Positions 18,635 through 28,550 of a stretch of DNA of 64,000 bases are shown here, one piece after another. Position 1 is the first letter of the stretch; every line of letters begins with the position of its first letter. The notes under the pieces are model-generated. The model made no database searches. It saw only the letters and a program-made list of their open reading frames with translations, and was not told the DNA's origin. Both the position numbers and the translations under genes were made by a program. Source of the DNA: DATARN01 sp963851105. GTDB lineage: Bacteria > Actinomycetota > Acidimicrobiia > Acidimicrobiales > Palsa-688. Location of the stretch: positions 620,001 to 684,000 of the forward strand of contig CAWKNP010000002.1 in the NCBI GenBank assembly GCA_963851105.1. The letters run 5' to 3'.

Positions 18635-20166
18635 CCCAGTCGTCGCCCACGGCTGGCTCGCGGCCCGCAAGGGGCGGACCTTCGGCGGCCGGGGAAGCGC
18701 GGGCCAATGCCTTCCCGCACGCGCCGGGCGGGGTGGGCGGCCTGCACTACGGCTCGTCGTTCCCCGACGCCGCCCGGGTGGCGCTGGGCGATACCCAGCT
18801 GCGCCGCAACGTGGGCGCGGCGACGGCCACCATCAGGGCCAAGCGGGCCGCCGTGGTCGCCGAGGTCGAGGATTGGGAGGAGCTCCGAGAGGCGGGTCGC
18901 CAGATCAAGGCCGACGCCATGCGCCGCCTGCCTGAGCTGCTGGAACGACTGGAGCAACAAGTCACCGCCCATGGCGGCACCGTGCACTGGGCCGGCGACG
19001 CCGACGACGCCAACCGCATCGTCACCGCCCTGGTCCGGGCCACCGGATCCCGCCAGGTGGTCAAGGTCAAGTCGATGGCGACCCAGGAGATCGGCCTCAA
19101 TGAGGCACTGGCTGAGGCCGGTATCGCGGCCTACGAGACCGACCTGGCCGAGTTGATCGTGCAACTGGGCCACGATTTTCCGTCCCACATCCTGGTTCCC
19201 GCCATCCACCGCAATCGCAGCGAGATCCGCGACATCTTCCTGAACGAGATGCCAGGGGTCGATCCCCACCTGGTTGACGACCCTCGGGTCCTCGCCATGG
19301 CGGCCCGACGCCACCTGCGGGAGAAGTTCCTTTCGGCCCGGGTGGCCGTCAGCGGGGCCAACTTCGCGGTGGCCGAGACCGGCACGCTGGTGGTGGTCGA
19401 ATCGGAGGGAAACGGCCGGATGTGCCTCACCCTTCCGGAAACCCTGATCACCGTCATGGGAATCGAGAAGGTCCTTCCCGCCTGGAGCGACCTCGAAGTG
19501 TTCCTCCAACTCCTGCCCCGGTCCTCGACCGGAGAGCGCATGAACCCGTACACCTCGATGTGGACCGGAGTCACACCGGGCGACGGGCCCCAGGAGTTTC
19601 ACCTGGTGCTGCTGGACAACGGGCGCACCGCCACCTTGGCCGACGAGTGCGGCCGCCAGGTCCTGCACTGCATCCGCTGCAGCGCCTGCCTCAACGTGTG
19701 CCCAGTCTACGAACGAACCGGCGGCCACGCCTACGGCTCCGTCTACCCCGGTCCCATCGGGGCTGTGCTCACCCCGCAGCTGACCGGCATCGCCAGCAGC
19801 CCGACCCTGCCCTATGCATCGACGCTGTGCGGCGCCTGTTACGAGGTGTGCCCGGTCAAGATCGACATCCCGAGCGTGCTGGTCCATCTCCGGGCCCGCC
19901 ACGTCGAGGAGCACAAGACCCACCGGGCCCGGCCGACGGCCGAGTCGCTCGCCATGGCCGGGGCCGCCTGGGCCATGGCGCAGCCCCGGCGTTGGGGCCG
20001 CCTCCAACGTCTGAGCCGGCTTGGGCGGCTGGTGAGCCGAAAGGGGCGCATCCGGCGCCTCCCGCCTCCGTTGTCAGCGTGGACCTCGAGCCGGGACCTG
20101 CCGCCACCGCCGCCCCAGACCTTTCGGGAGTGGTGGGCCCAGAACCACCCCGGCGACGTGCCGTGA
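18631..20166 (+). CDS. lutB: L-lactate oxidation iron-sulfur protein LutB
   Basis: A 511-residue protein with an N-terminal LUD domain (VVKVKSMATQEIGLNEAL, GTLVVVESEGNGRMCLTLPE) and two 4Fe-4S motifs, CIRCSACLNVCPVY and CGACYEVCPVKID. It is the electron-transferring subunit of the LutABC complex. The GTG at 18631 overlaps the lutA stop (GTGA), so the 39-codon upstream extension is rejected. The C-terminal tail is Pro-rich. Confidence 0.92.
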   Translation: MTQSSPTAGSRPARGGPSAAGEARANAFPHAPGGVGGLHYGSSFPDAARVALGDTQLRRNVGAATATIRAKRAAVVAEVEDWEELREAGRQIKADAMRRLPELLERLEQQVTAHGGTVHWAGDADDANRIVTALVRATGSRQVVKVKSMATQEIGLNEALAEAGIAAYETDLAELIVQLGHDFPSHILVPAIHRNRSEIRDIFLNEMPGVDPHLVDDPRVLAMAARRHLREKFLSARVAVSGANFAVAETGTLVVVESEGNGRMCLTLPETLITVMGIEKVLPAWSDLEVFLQLLPRSSTGERMNPYTSMWTGVTPGDGPQEFHLVLLDNGRTATLADECGRQVLHCIRCSACLNVCPVYERTGGHAYGSVYPGPIGAVLTPQLTGIASSPTLPYASTLCGACYEVCPVKIDIPSVLVHLRARHVEEHKTHRARPTAESLAMAGAAWAMAQPRRWGRLQRLSRLGRLVSRKGRIRRLPPPLSAWTSSRDLPPPPPQTFREWWAQNHPGDVP

Positions 20167-20906
20167 CCACCTCGGCCCGAGAGGTCATGCTCCAGCGAAT
20201 CCGAGAGGCGTTGGGAACGGAGGACACTTCTCGCCGCGAAGCCCCCGTCGAGCGGAACTACCGCCTCCGGGGCCGCCACGACCCGGGGGCCGAGCCTCTT
20301 CTCGACCTGCTCGAGGAGCGCACCTTCGACTACCGGGCCGGGTTCCTCCGAGCCACGGTCGAGTCGCTCCCCGACCGCATTGCCGAGGCCCTGACCGCCG
20401 GGATGGCCCAGTCCCAGTTCGAGAACACCGAGGCTGCCGTGGGCACCGTGGGTTCCGTGGGCACCGAAGTTGGCCTCCTCGCGACCCGGCCTCAGGTCGT
20501 GGTCCCGGCGGGATTGGATCGAGGGTGGGTTAGTGGGGCCGAGGCGGGGGCTGACATTGTCGTTGACGACGGCACCATTGACCCAGCCGGCCTGGACAAA
20601 ATGGCGGCCGTGGTCACTGCGTGCGCGGTGGCCATCGCGGAAACGGGGACGATTGTCCTCGACGGCTCGCCCGACCAGGGCCGGCGAGCCGTCACCCTGG
20701 TGCCCGACGTCCACGTGTGCGTCGTCCGGGCCCAGCAGGTCGTCGAGACGGTCCCCGAAGCGGTGGCCCGGCTCGATCCCCGCCGGCCGATCACCTTTAT
20801 CAGCGGACCGTCGGCCACCAGCGACATCGAGCTCAAGCGGGTCGAAGGGGTGCACGGGCCCCGCCAGCTGATCGTGATCCTGGTCACCGACGTGGCCCAA
20901 GACTGA
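20163..20906 (+). CDS. lutC: LUD-domain lactate utilisation protein LutC
   Basis: The 247-residue protein starts VTTSAREVMLQRIREALG at GTG 20163, overlapping the lutB stop. VTACAVAIAETGTIVLDGS and ISGPSATSDIELKRVEGVHGPRQLIVILV are the LUD/DUF162 signature stretches of LutC. It completes the lactate-oxidising complex and is the last gene of the regulator-lut operon. Confidence 0.92.
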   Translation: MTTSAREVMLQRIREALGTEDTSRREAPVERNYRLRGRHDPGAEPLLDLLEERTFDYRAGFLRATVESLPDRIAEALTAGMAQSQFENTEAAVGTVGSVGTEVGLLATRPQVVVPAGLDRGWVSGAEAGADIVVDDGTIDPAGLDKMAAVVTACAVAIAETGTIVLDGSPDQGRRAVTLVPDVHVCVVRAQQVVETVPEAVARLDPRRPITFISGPSATSDIELKRVEGVHGPRQLIVILVTDVAQD

Positions 20907-20910
20907 TACC

Positions 20911-20924
20911 GGCCCTCACGGGCC
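20911..20924 (+). terminator. Short hairpin just after lutC
   Basis: GGCCC-TCAC-GGGCC starts 4 bp after the lutC stop. It has no T-run, so it could act as a weak terminator or only as a 3' end stabiliser. Confidence 0.4.
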
Positions 20925-21081
20925 CCACTGACGAGCCCGATTTTCCCGGAACTTGACCGACACCGATCGCCCAGGCGTTCTCCTCCCCTCGAGCTACGTC
21001 CGCATGATGTTGTATGCCGGGGGCGTGGAAGAACAGCTGCGGTTATCCCGCCAGTCATCCAGGAGAACCTGACGCCCCCGC

Positions 21082-21109
21082 CAGGCGCCGGCGCCGCCGG
21101 CGCCTGTTT
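21082..21109 (+). terminator. Strong GC hairpin downstream of lutABC
   Basis: A 25-nt near-perfect palindrome with 12-bp arms (CAGGCGCCGGCG) is followed by TTT. It lies between lutC and the next gene and could insulate the two. Confidence 0.45.
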
Positions 21110-21184
21110 GACGGCCACTTTGTCGCGGTATGACACCGGCCTAGCGGCAGTGGTCGCAATCTGCCGGCGCCCGGGGGAGGGAAG

Positions 21185-23050
21185 ATGCGTCGAATCGGCA
21201 CTTTGGCGGTGGTCGCGATGATCTTGGCAGCGGCCGGTTTGGCGGCGCCGGCATTACCGGCGCGCGCCTACGCGGCTGGCACCACGACGCTCTTCGGTCC
21301 GAACGTCTACATCTTCAATCCCACCATGCCGCAGAGCCAGATCCAGGCCACGGTCGACTCGATCGCGGCCCAGCAGCTGACCAACCAATTTGGCACGGCA
21401 CGATACGCGCTTCTGTTCGAGCCCGGAACTTACGGATCCCCAACCCAGCCACTGAACTTCCAGCTTGGCTACTACACCGAGGTGGCCGGGCTCGGGATCT
21501 CGCCCACCGACGTCACCATCAACGGCTCCGTCAATGTGTACAACCAGTGCACGAATGGGTTCTGCATCGCCCTCAACAACTTCTGGCGCTCGCTATCGAA
21601 CCTGACGATCAACGTCACCAACTCAAGCCTGGGCTGTCATGCCGGAGAGTTCTGGGCGGTGTCACAGGCGGCGCCCATGCGGCGGGTCAACATCAACGGC
21701 AACACCACCCTGATGGACTATTGCAGCGGCCCTTCGTATGCCAGCGGCGGCTTCATCGCTGATTCCGCGTTTTCCGGTGGCAAGGTGGTGAACGGCTCAC
21801 AGCAACAGTTCTTCGTCAGGAACAGCACGATTGACCAATGGAGCAACGGTGTCTGGAACCAGGTCTTCGCCGGCGACGTGGGCGCGCCGCCCCAATGCTT
21901 CCCGGCGCCTCCGTGCACGGACCCGTACACGACCCTGGCGACCACTCCTGTTTCGGAAGAGAAGCCCTTCCTCTACACCGATTCGACGGGCGCCTTCAAC
22001 GTGTTCGTCCCATCGCCACGGCACAACTCAGTGGGCCCCTCCTGGGGAACGAACGCCGCCATGGGCAAGTCGATCCCGATCGGCCAATTCTTCATCGCCG
22101 ATCCGTCCACTACGGTGCGATCCATCAATGAGGCCCTGGCCAGGGGCAAGGACCTTATTCTCACGCCCGGCGTCTACACCTTGGACCAGACCATCGAGGT
22201 GCGGCGCCCCGACACCGTCGTTCTCGGACTCGGCTTCGCTACCCTCGTCCCGCTGAACGGGCAGGTGACGATGTCTGTTGCCAACGTGCCGGGGGTGAAG
22301 CTAGCCGGGATGATCTTCGACGCCGGCCCGCAGAACTCCCCGGTTCTGCTCCAAGTCGGCCGCTGCCCCGGTCCGGAGAACGGGATCGATGCCCGCGGCC
22401 GCTCCACTTGTGGGTCACGAGGGGCCCACGGCTCGAACCCTGACGACCCCTCCCTGGTACAAGACGTGTTCTTCCGCATTGGAGGCGCGACGCCCGGTCG
22501 GGCCACAACCAGCCTGGCTATCAACAGCTCGAACGTGATCCTGGACGACGTCTGGGCGTGGCGGGCTGACCACGGCAACGGCGTCGGCTGGACGAGCAAC
22601 GTGGCACCCACCGGACTCGTGGTCAACGGAAACAACGTGACCGCCCTTGGACTGTTTGTCGAGCACTACCAGAACTACGAAGTGATCTGGAACGGCCAGG
22701 ACGGCACGGTCATCTTCTTCCAGAACGAGATGCCCTACGACCCACCCAGCCAGGCGGCGTGGATGGCCGGTCCGGGAGACCTCGGTTACCCCGCCCTCCT
22801 TGTCTCGCCGGGCGTCACCAGTTTCCAGGGCTATGGGATGGGGAGCTACAGCTTCTTCAACCAGGGGGTGGACATCTATGCCGACGAGGCCTTCCAAGTC
22901 CCCGACACGCTGCCCGCGGGGTCGCTCCACGATCTGCTGACCGTGTTCCTCAACGGGAACGGCGGCATCCTCCATGTGGTGAACGACACTGGCGGGTCGG
23001 CGACCAAAGCCAACCCCGACAAGCCTGTACCAGTGGTTACCTACCCCTGA
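21185..23050 (+). CDS. Secreted beta-helix-like protein
   Basis: The 621-residue protein has a Sec signal peptide (MRRIGTLAVVAMILAAAGLAAPALPARAYA). The mature part opens with a fixed-length block (TLFGPNVYIFNP, LLFEPGTYGS) followed by many short N/V/T-rich strands with phrases such as NLTINVTNSS, VNINGNTTLMD, LILTPGVYTLDQTIEVRRP and VVLGLGFATLVP. This resembles right-handed parallel beta-helix proteins of the pectate lyase/GH55 kind. An action on extracellular polysaccharide is possible, but no catalytic residues were identified. It is a single gene. Confidence 0.72.
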   Translation: MRRIGTLAVVAMILAAAGLAAPALPARAYAAGTTTLFGPNVYIFNPTMPQSQIQATVDSIAAQQLTNQFGTARYALLFEPGTYGSPTQPLNFQLGYYTEVAGLGISPTDVTINGSVNVYNQCTNGFCIALNNFWRSLSNLTINVTNSSLGCHAGEFWAVSQAAPMRRVNINGNTTLMDYCSGPSYASGGFIADSAFSGGKVVNGSQQQFFVRNSTIDQWSNGVWNQVFAGDVGAPPQCFPAPPCTDPYTTLATTPVSEEKPFLYTDSTGAFNVFVPSPRHNSVGPSWGTNAAMGKSIPIGQFFIADPSTTVRSINEALARGKDLILTPGVYTLDQTIEVRRPDTVVLGLGFATLVPLNGQVTMSVANVPGVKLAGMIFDAGPQNSPVLLQVGRCPGPENGIDARGRSTCGSRGAHGSNPDDPSLVQDVFFRIGGATPGRATTSLAINSSNVILDDVWAWRADHGNGVGWTSNVAPTGLVVNGNNVTALGLFVEHYQNYEVIWNGQDGTVIFFQNEMPYDPPSQAAWMAGPGDLGYPALLVSPGVTSFQGYGMGSYSFFNQGVDIYADEAFQVPDTLPAGSLHDLLTVFLNGNGGILHVVNDTGGSATKANPDKPVPVVTYP

Positions 23051-23261
23051 ACCAGGCACTGAGTGTCGACATGTTCCAGTTGGGGCGTATTGCTCGTCGT
23101 TGAGCTCGCCAGAAATGTCTTGATGGCCATAGAGGCGATCATTTAGTCCGGCGCCCGGGCCCATCGCTCCACGATGCTCTTGATTTGGTCGGGGTCTGAC
23201 GAGGATCGGTAGGAGAATTGGCGGTAGGGGGTAGCGGTAGAAGCTTTCCTAGGCGTGTGGT

Positions 23262-25004
23262 CTAGGGGGCGGCTGTGTGCATTGGCTTCCAAATCGTTCC
23301 GGTGGTATCGCTCCGGAGGATGATGCCGTGGTCTGAGTCCGCGTTCGATGCGCCGAGGAGGCATGTGCCGGGGGTTAGGCACGCCAGGGCGGGGCCAAAG
23401 GACCTGCTGGCGACTTGCGGCAAGGCAGCGGCGGTCCGCCAGGTCTGGCCGCCGTCCAAAGTGGCGGAGATGGTAATTCCGTTCAGGCCCGGGTACGCGA
23501 TCAAGCACCTACCGGCGTCTCCGCCGCAGGCGAGTTGGGAGGAGGTCCTGATCGGCGAGCCGATCGGGTGCTGCGACCACGTGCTCCCAGCGTCGCCGGT
23601 CGTCACGGCCACGCCATGGCCGGCGGAGATTCCCAAGGCCAGGCAATGGACGGCGTCGGGGCAGGCGATTGTGGTCAGCATCGGCAGGTCGCCGTTGGTT
23701 GGCAGCCGGTTCCATTCCCTCCCTGCGTTACGGGATACGAAGAACACCCCGCTGTTCGCCTTGGTTGTGGAGTCCCAACCCGTCGCGAAGCAAACCAACG
23801 TGGTTGTGCAGGCGGCGCCCGAGAGGCGCCAGTTTCCCGCCGGCAGTTGGGCTGCGGACCATGTCGCGCCCCCGTCGAGGCTGAACATTGCTGCCGGTCG
23901 GTAACTGGGCGCGCCGCTCGCGGATGGCGGGGTGGTGTCCCCAACGGCCACACAGGCAGTCGAAGGAGCGCACGCCAAAGCCCAGGACAAAAACCTCTGG
24001 GCGTTGCCAACGGGCGACCAGCGGGCGCCGCTGTCGGTAGTCGTAATGAGCTGCGGGGTCGCGGCGACGCAACGGCGCTGGTCGACGCAGCCCAACCCGG
24101 TCACGAATTGCGCGAGGCTCGTCTCGCCACCTGGGCGCTGAGACGCTTTCGGCAACGGCGTGGCCGTCCAGGTTGTGCCGCCGTCGGTGCTTGTCACGGT
24201 GTCAAGAGCACCCACCGCACCGGCCCCCAAAGCCAAGCAGACCATTGCCGTTGGACAGGAGATGACGCTATAGCCGAAGGCGCCGTCGGATCGGACAACG
24301 ATACGGGATTCCCAGAAGCCGGGACCCGAAGCCCAACTGGTGACAGCGGCATTGGTCGCGACGCCATGGCGCGCTGCAACCGGCGCCCCGGCGATAAATG
24401 CAATCGTCGCTACCGCCAACAGCGCGCCGCCAACGGCTGGGCGGAGGTTGTGTCGCGCCACGGTCCAGCCGGCGAGGGCGGTTATGGTGACACCGACGGC
24501 GACCAGCAGCGCCTGTACCGAGTCACGTTGAGCGGTGTCGGCTCCTAGTTCTGGGCGGCGGAGCACGACGCCGACCGCCAGACCGGCGCCGGCCACGCCG
24601 AAGCCGCCCACCACGGCTGCGACGACGAAACGAGCTGTTGGCGCAGCCGAGCGCACGGGCTGTGACCGCCATCGCCGGAACAGCCACGCCGCGATCAGCG
24701 CCAACGTCGCTGCCGCGAGCGCCGGTACGAAGAATCCCAATGCGCGGATCCAACCGAAACGCCACTGAACGCCCGGCAGAGTGCTTGACCAAAGCCTGCT
24801 GGGCCGGTCGGTGACAACCTTTCGGGCTCGGACCGCCACGACCGCCAGGAGCACCACAGCGCCACTGGCGGCCATGATCATCCACACAGAACGGGCGACC
24901 TGCCACGCAAGCGGGTCGGTCTCGGCCGGGATGTCCGATCCGCCGGACCCCTGCGTGGGCTCCGTTCTCTCGGCACCGGCCGCTCCGACAGTATCGACCG
25001 GCAC
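23262..25004 (-). CDS. Membrane-anchored beta-propeller (BNR-like) protein
   Basis: The 580-residue protein starts at GTG 25004 and has about five hydrophobic segments (residues 39-59, 88-109, 125-148, 163-181, 189-210). The rest is an extracellular region of repeats of the form TSTDGGTTWTATPL, TTDSGARWSPVG, SLDGGATWSAAQL, TTGDAGSTWSQHP and TLDGGQTWRTAA, i.e. sialidase/YCF48-like beta-propeller blades, each with a conserved cysteine pair (for example SCPTAMVCLALG). No sialidase catalytic residues were seen. Its function is unknown; a cell-surface binding role is possible. Confidence 0.75.
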   Translation of the reverse strand: MPVDTVGAAGAERTEPTQGSGGSDIPAETDPLAWQVARSVWMIMAASGAVVLLAVVAVRARKVVTDRPSRLWSSTLPGVQWRFGWIRALGFFVPALAAATLALIAAWLFRRWRSQPVRSAAPTARFVVAAVVGGFGVAGAGLAVGVVLRRPELGADTAQRDSVQALLVAVGVTITALAGWTVARHNLRPAVGGALLAVATIAFIAGAPVAARHGVATNAAVTSWASGPGFWESRIVVRSDGAFGYSVISCPTAMVCLALGAGAVGALDTVTSTDGGTTWTATPLPKASQRPGGETSLAQFVTGLGCVDQRRCVAATPQLITTTDSGARWSPVGNAQRFLSWALACAPSTACVAVGDTTPPSASGAPSYRPAAMFSLDGGATWSAAQLPAGNWRLSGAACTTTLVCFATGWDSTTKANSGVFFVSRNAGREWNRLPTNGDLPMLTTIACPDAVHCLALGISAGHGVAVTTGDAGSTWSQHPIGSPIRTSSQLACGGDAGRCLIAYPGLNGITISATLDGGQTWRTAAALPQVASRSFGPALACLTPGTCLLGASNADSDHGIILRSDTTGTIWKPMHTAAP

Positions 25005-25192
25005 CTAGAAGATATCGACTATTAGCTGCCGATACTTGATGGGATGCAGGAGCGCAGCGCTGCTCTTGCGTGAGCGGGTCGGTTGGAGCGGTCCGGCACT
25101 GGTTGTTGGGAGGAAAGCATCGTGGCGAATAGGCCGGGGGGTCCCGAGCGTTGGGCGGGTTTCCACAACACGAAGGCTCGGAGGAGGGCCCC

Positions 25193-25340
25193 CGTGGGAT
25201 CAGAATATGTCGGCGTTGATCTTCATCGTCGGCGCAGCGTGATCGTCCACAAGGACAGTGCGGGCAAGGTGCTACAACCGTGAGAATCGACAACAGCGCG
25301 TTGGCATTGGCTCAGGCGGTGGCCGCGGTGACGAATAGGA
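25193..25340 (+). pseudogene. IS110-family transposase, N-terminal remnant
   Basis: The frame GTG GGA TCA reads MGSEYVGVDLHRRRSVIVHKD, the DEDD-type N-terminus of IS110 transposases with its first aspartate. A frameshift near 25282 moves the homology to VRIDNSALALAQAVAAVTN in another frame, and the catalytic and C-terminal parts are absent. It is a dead insertion-sequence fragment next to the tyrosine recombinase gene. Confidence 0.6.
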
Positions 25341-25508
25341 CGAGTCACACCCACAAATATTCAGCGGTCGGAGTTCGGGTTGTCGGGTAGCGGGTTCAGG
25401 CCTAGGCCGAGCATGGTGTTCGGTGCACGGTCGTAACGTGGATTTCTCATCACCGCCGGGGCGCGGTCGCTGCGACCCCCGGGTCCCGGCCAGACCTGGA
25501 GGTGCCCA

Positions 25509-26426
25509 ATGACCAGCCCTGCCCCATCCACCGCCGTCGTCGTCGTCGACCCGACGTTCAGCGATCCCGAACGCTTCGCCCTGGCCGGCTTCCTGGCCGG
25601 CTACCGGGGTCTTACCCGCGACGCCTATACCCTCGACCTACGCCAGTTCGCCGTGTGGTGTGAACGCCGTCAGCTTCGTCTGTTCAACGTGCGCCGAGCC
25701 GACATCGAATGCTTCGGCCGCGACCTCGAATCCGCCGGCCGGTCCCGGGCCACCGTGGCCCGCCGGTTGTGCACCGTGGCGGGCTTCTACCGCTACGCGG
25801 TGGAGGAGGAACTCCTCGACCACTCCCCGGCGGTCCATGTCCGCCGACCCCGCCTCGACTACGAGTCCCACGCCACCGGACTGGACCGCAACGAGGTCGG
25901 CGCCTTGCTGGTCGCAGCCGGGCTCGGCCCCGCGGCCGAGCACGCCCTCATCTCGCTGCTGGCGCTCAACGGGTTGCGGGTCTCCGAGGCCACCGGGGCC
26001 AACATCGAAGCCATGGGCCTCGAGCGCGGCCATCGGACGCTGACCATCTTGCGCAAAGGCGGCAAGGTGGTGACCATCCCGTTGGCGCCGCGCACCGCCC
26101 GGGCCATCGACCTGGCCATCGGGGAACGCTGCGACGGGCCGATCTTCCTGGCCGGCGACGGGCGCCGCCTCGACCGTCACGGCGCCGGTCGGATCGTTCG
26201 CCGGGTGGCTCGGCGGGCCGGGATCACCAAGCAGGTCGGCCCCCACACTTTGAGGCATGCCTTTATCACCGCCGCTCTCGACGCCGGGGTGCCGCTGCGA
26301 GACGTGCAGGAGGCGGCGTCGCACGCCGACCCGCGCACCACCATGCGCTACGACCGGGCCCGGGTGTCACTCGACCGCCACGCCACCTACATTGTGGCCG
26401 CCTTCATCGCCGGCGCCGCCCGCTGA
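25509..26426 (+). CDS. Solo tyrosine recombinase, copy 1
   Basis: The 305-residue XerC/D-like recombinase has an N-terminal SAM-like core-binding domain (residues about 20-110) and a full catalytic set: Arg157 in GLRVSE, Lys186 in RKGGK, HTLRH with His246 and Arg249, His272 and nucleophile Tyr281. It has a near-identical paralogue of the same length at 62384-63301, in the same orientation. The homology extends about 90 bp upstream of both starts, including an ATTTCTCATCACCGCCGGGG-like stretch. It is probably an independent mobile or integron-like recombinase rather than a housekeeping Xer protein. Confidence 0.88.
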   Translation: MTSPAPSTAVVVVDPTFSDPERFALAGFLAGYRGLTRDAYTLDLRQFAVWCERRQLRLFNVRRADIECFGRDLESAGRSRATVARRLCTVAGFYRYAVEEELLDHSPAVHVRRPRLDYESHATGLDRNEVGALLVAAGLGPAAEHALISLLALNGLRVSEATGANIEAMGLERGHRTLTILRKGGKVVTIPLAPRTARAIDLAIGERCDGPIFLAGDGRRLDRHGAGRIVRRVARRAGITKQVGPHTLRHAFITAALDAGVPLRDVQEAASHADPRTTMRYDRARVSLDRHATYIVAAFIAGAAR

Positions 26427-26581
26427 GCACCCGGCCGTCTGGGTCCGCCGCGACGGCTCAGCAGTCTGGGGCCGCCGCGGCAGCGCAGCACCGTCGCTCG
26501 GTATCGCTGGCTGCACTTGGCCTCCGCCGACCTCGGTGTTTCAGATAGGGCATTCTGTCGTCGTAGCACCGCCCGTGGGAC

Positions 26582-27418
26582 TCAAGCGTCGTGGTGGCGA
26601 AGGACGAATGCACCGGCGCAGATGGCGGCGGCGGCGTAGAGGAAGAAGACGCCGATGCCCTGCCACGGCGTGAGCAGGGTGGGATCCGGGATGGTGGTGA
26701 TGGCCTGAGTGCCGGCCACCATGGGTAGGTAGCGGAACACGTCGTTGTACAGCGATGCTGGCAGGGCCGCAGCGATGGCGGGCAGTACGAGCAGAAGTCC
26801 AAACAATGTGGCGATGGCACCTGCGGTATTGCGGATGAGGAACCCAAGTCCGACGCCGAGCAGGCCGACCACCGTGAGATACAAGGCGCCGCCGAGTACG
26901 GCGCGGGCCGCACCAGGAGAGCTCAGCGCGACGCCGATGTGAGCGCTGCGGAGCATGGCCTGGCCGCCGAGGAACGCGGCCAGACTGGCGACTCCGCCGA
27001 CGACGAATGCAGTGAAGGTGAAGACGAACGCCTTGGCCCAGAGCATGGGCAGGCGCTTGGGGACGGCAGCCACGCTGGCGCGGATCATGCCCGTGGCGTA
27101 CTCGCCGGTGATCATCAACACCCCGAGGACGCCGATAGGAAGCTGGGCGAGGTAGATGCCACGCAAACTGACGAGGGTCGAGTCAAAATGGGGCCCAGGG
27201 CCGAAACCGTGTTGGTTGAAGTCGTTGGCCCGTAGGGCGCTGATAAGCACGCCGAGACCGACGGTCAAGGCCACCGCGGCCAGCAGGGCAAAAACCGTGG
27301 ACCGCAGCGAGCGGAGTTTGATCCACTCCGAAACGACCACCCGGGCCTGGGTCACGCCGGGCCCCGCCGCCGCGTGGGTATGGCTCGTTGTCGTCGGGTC
27401 CGCCGCGGTTACGGTCAT
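26582..27418 (-). CDS. ABC-2 type transporter permease
   Basis: A 278-residue membrane protein with six predicted hydrophobic segments. The entry WIKLRSLRSTVFALLAAVALTVGLG is typical of ABC-2 exporters. Its ATG overlaps the stop of the ATPase gene at 27415 (ATGA), so the two form an exporter, often used for lipids, drugs or antimicrobial peptides. The substrate cannot be read from the sequence. Confidence 0.85.
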   Translation of the reverse strand: MTVTAADPTTTSHTHAAAGPGVTQARVVVSEWIKLRSLRSTVFALLAAVALTVGLGVLISALRANDFNQHGFGPGPHFDSTLVSLRGIYLAQLPIGVLGVLMITGEYATGMIRASVAAVPKRLPMLWAKAFVFTFTAFVVGGVASLAAFLGGQAMLRSAHIGVALSSPGAARAVLGGALYLTVVGLLGVGLGFLIRNTAGAIATLFGLLLVLPAIAAALPASLYNDVFRYLPMVAGTQAITTIPDPTLLTPWQGIGVFFLYAAAAICAGAFVLRHHDA

Positions 27419-28359
27419 CGCCTCGCCCCCTCCGCGCCGACCAGGTCGCCCCCGCCTTCGTTGGGCGCGAACTCAAGAGCGTCCCGGGTGATCTCCATGA
27501 AGGCCTCCTCAAGCGAGGCCTGCTGGGGGATGAGCTCAATCAAGGCGATCCCGGCCTGCGCCGCTACCATTCCGATCTCCTCACTGTCGAGACCCGACAC
27601 CTGGACCATGTCGGGCCCTTCTGTCGTAATCGCGACCCGGTCACGCACGAGCAGTGCCGCCAGCCGAGACGCCTCCCTCGTGCGGACCCTGACGATGTCC
27701 CGCGATGCCATCTGGGTCAGTTCGGCCACACCAATGTCGGCGATGAGACGTCCCCGGCCGATGACGACGAGATGCGAGGCGGTCTGTGCCATCTCGCTCA
27801 TCAAGTGAGAGGACACGAAGATGGTGCGGCCCTCGGCGGCCAGCGACTTGAGCAGGTTTCGGATCCAGAGGATTCCCTCGGGATCCAAGCCGTTGACCGG
27901 CTCGTCCAGAATCAGCGTCCCCGGGTCGCCGAGCAACGCTGAGGCAATCCCGAGCCGCTGACCCATGCCAAGCGAGAACCCCCCGACCCGCTTGGACGCC
28001 ACATCGGTCAGCCCCACCAGATCTATGACCTCTTCGACCCGCCGCCGGGGTATCCCCGTCGTGGCGGCCAAAGCCAACAGATGATTGCGGGCGGACCGAC
28101 CGGTGTGGATAGCCCGGGCTTCGAGCAGGGCTCCCACCTCCCGCAGCGGGGCGGCGAGATCAGCGTAGCTTTTCCCCCCGATTGTCACGCTGCCCTTCGT
28201 TGGAGCGTCGAGGCCGAGCACCATGCGCATGGTGGTGGATTTTCCCGCGCCGTTGGGTCCGAGGAAACCGGTCACCTGGCCCGGGCGGACCGTAAAGGTG
28301 AGATCGTCCACGGCCAGCCTGTCCCCATACCGTTTTGTCAGTCCGCGGGCTTCGATCAT
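27415..28359 (-). CDS. ABC-2 type transporter ATPase
   Basis: The 314-residue ATPase starts at ATG 28359 (MIEARGLTKRYGDRLAVDDL), preceded by GGAAGG. It has the P-loop GPNGAGKST, signature FSLGMGQRLGIASALLG, Walker B LILDEPVNGLDPEG and the switch histidine in VSSHLMSEM. The C-terminal extension of about 90 residues fits the drug/bacitracin-export subgroup. Confidence 0.9.
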   Translation of the reverse strand: MIEARGLTKRYGDRLAVDDLTFTVRPGQVTGFLGPNGAGKSTTMRMVLGLDAPTKGSVTIGGKSYADLAAPLREVGALLEARAIHTGRSARNHLLALAATTGIPRRRVEEVIDLVGLTDVASKRVGGFSLGMGQRLGIASALLGDPGTLILDEPVNGLDPEGILWIRNLLKSLAAEGRTIFVSSHLMSEMAQTASHLVVIGRGRLIADIGVAELTQMASRDIVRVRTREASRLAALLVRDRVAITTEGPDMVQVSGLDSEEIGMVAAQAGIALIELIPQQASLEEAFMEITRDALEFAPNEGGGDLVGAEGARR

Positions 28360-28550
28360 GTCGTCAACCTTCCGAACGGCTCCACCCAAACGCTAGAGCC
28401 AAGGGCAGGGAGGAATCGTCCGCCCCGAGGTTGAAATCCCGGACCCCCTCCTCATCCTTCCGATGGATCGATTCCGCCGCCAGAAACCCCCCCCGCTCAT
28501 CTTTTCCCACCGGGCTAAAGGGTTGCTGGTCGGCTGCCGATCAGCCTTGG

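Noticed and set aside
23143..23508. Minus-strand frame ending TPYRQFSYRSSSDPDQIKSIVERW
   Set aside because: The tail hints at an element remnant, but no family was recognised and most of the frame overlaps the propeller gene; kept out of the features.
25341..25508. Possible attachment site before recombinase copy 1
   Set aside because: About 90 bp is homologous to the region before copy 2, but no direct-repeat pair bounding an element could be seen by eye.
28335..28550. Longer N-terminus for the GH16 protein
   Set aside because: It overlaps the divergent ATPase gene start and has no signal-peptide features.
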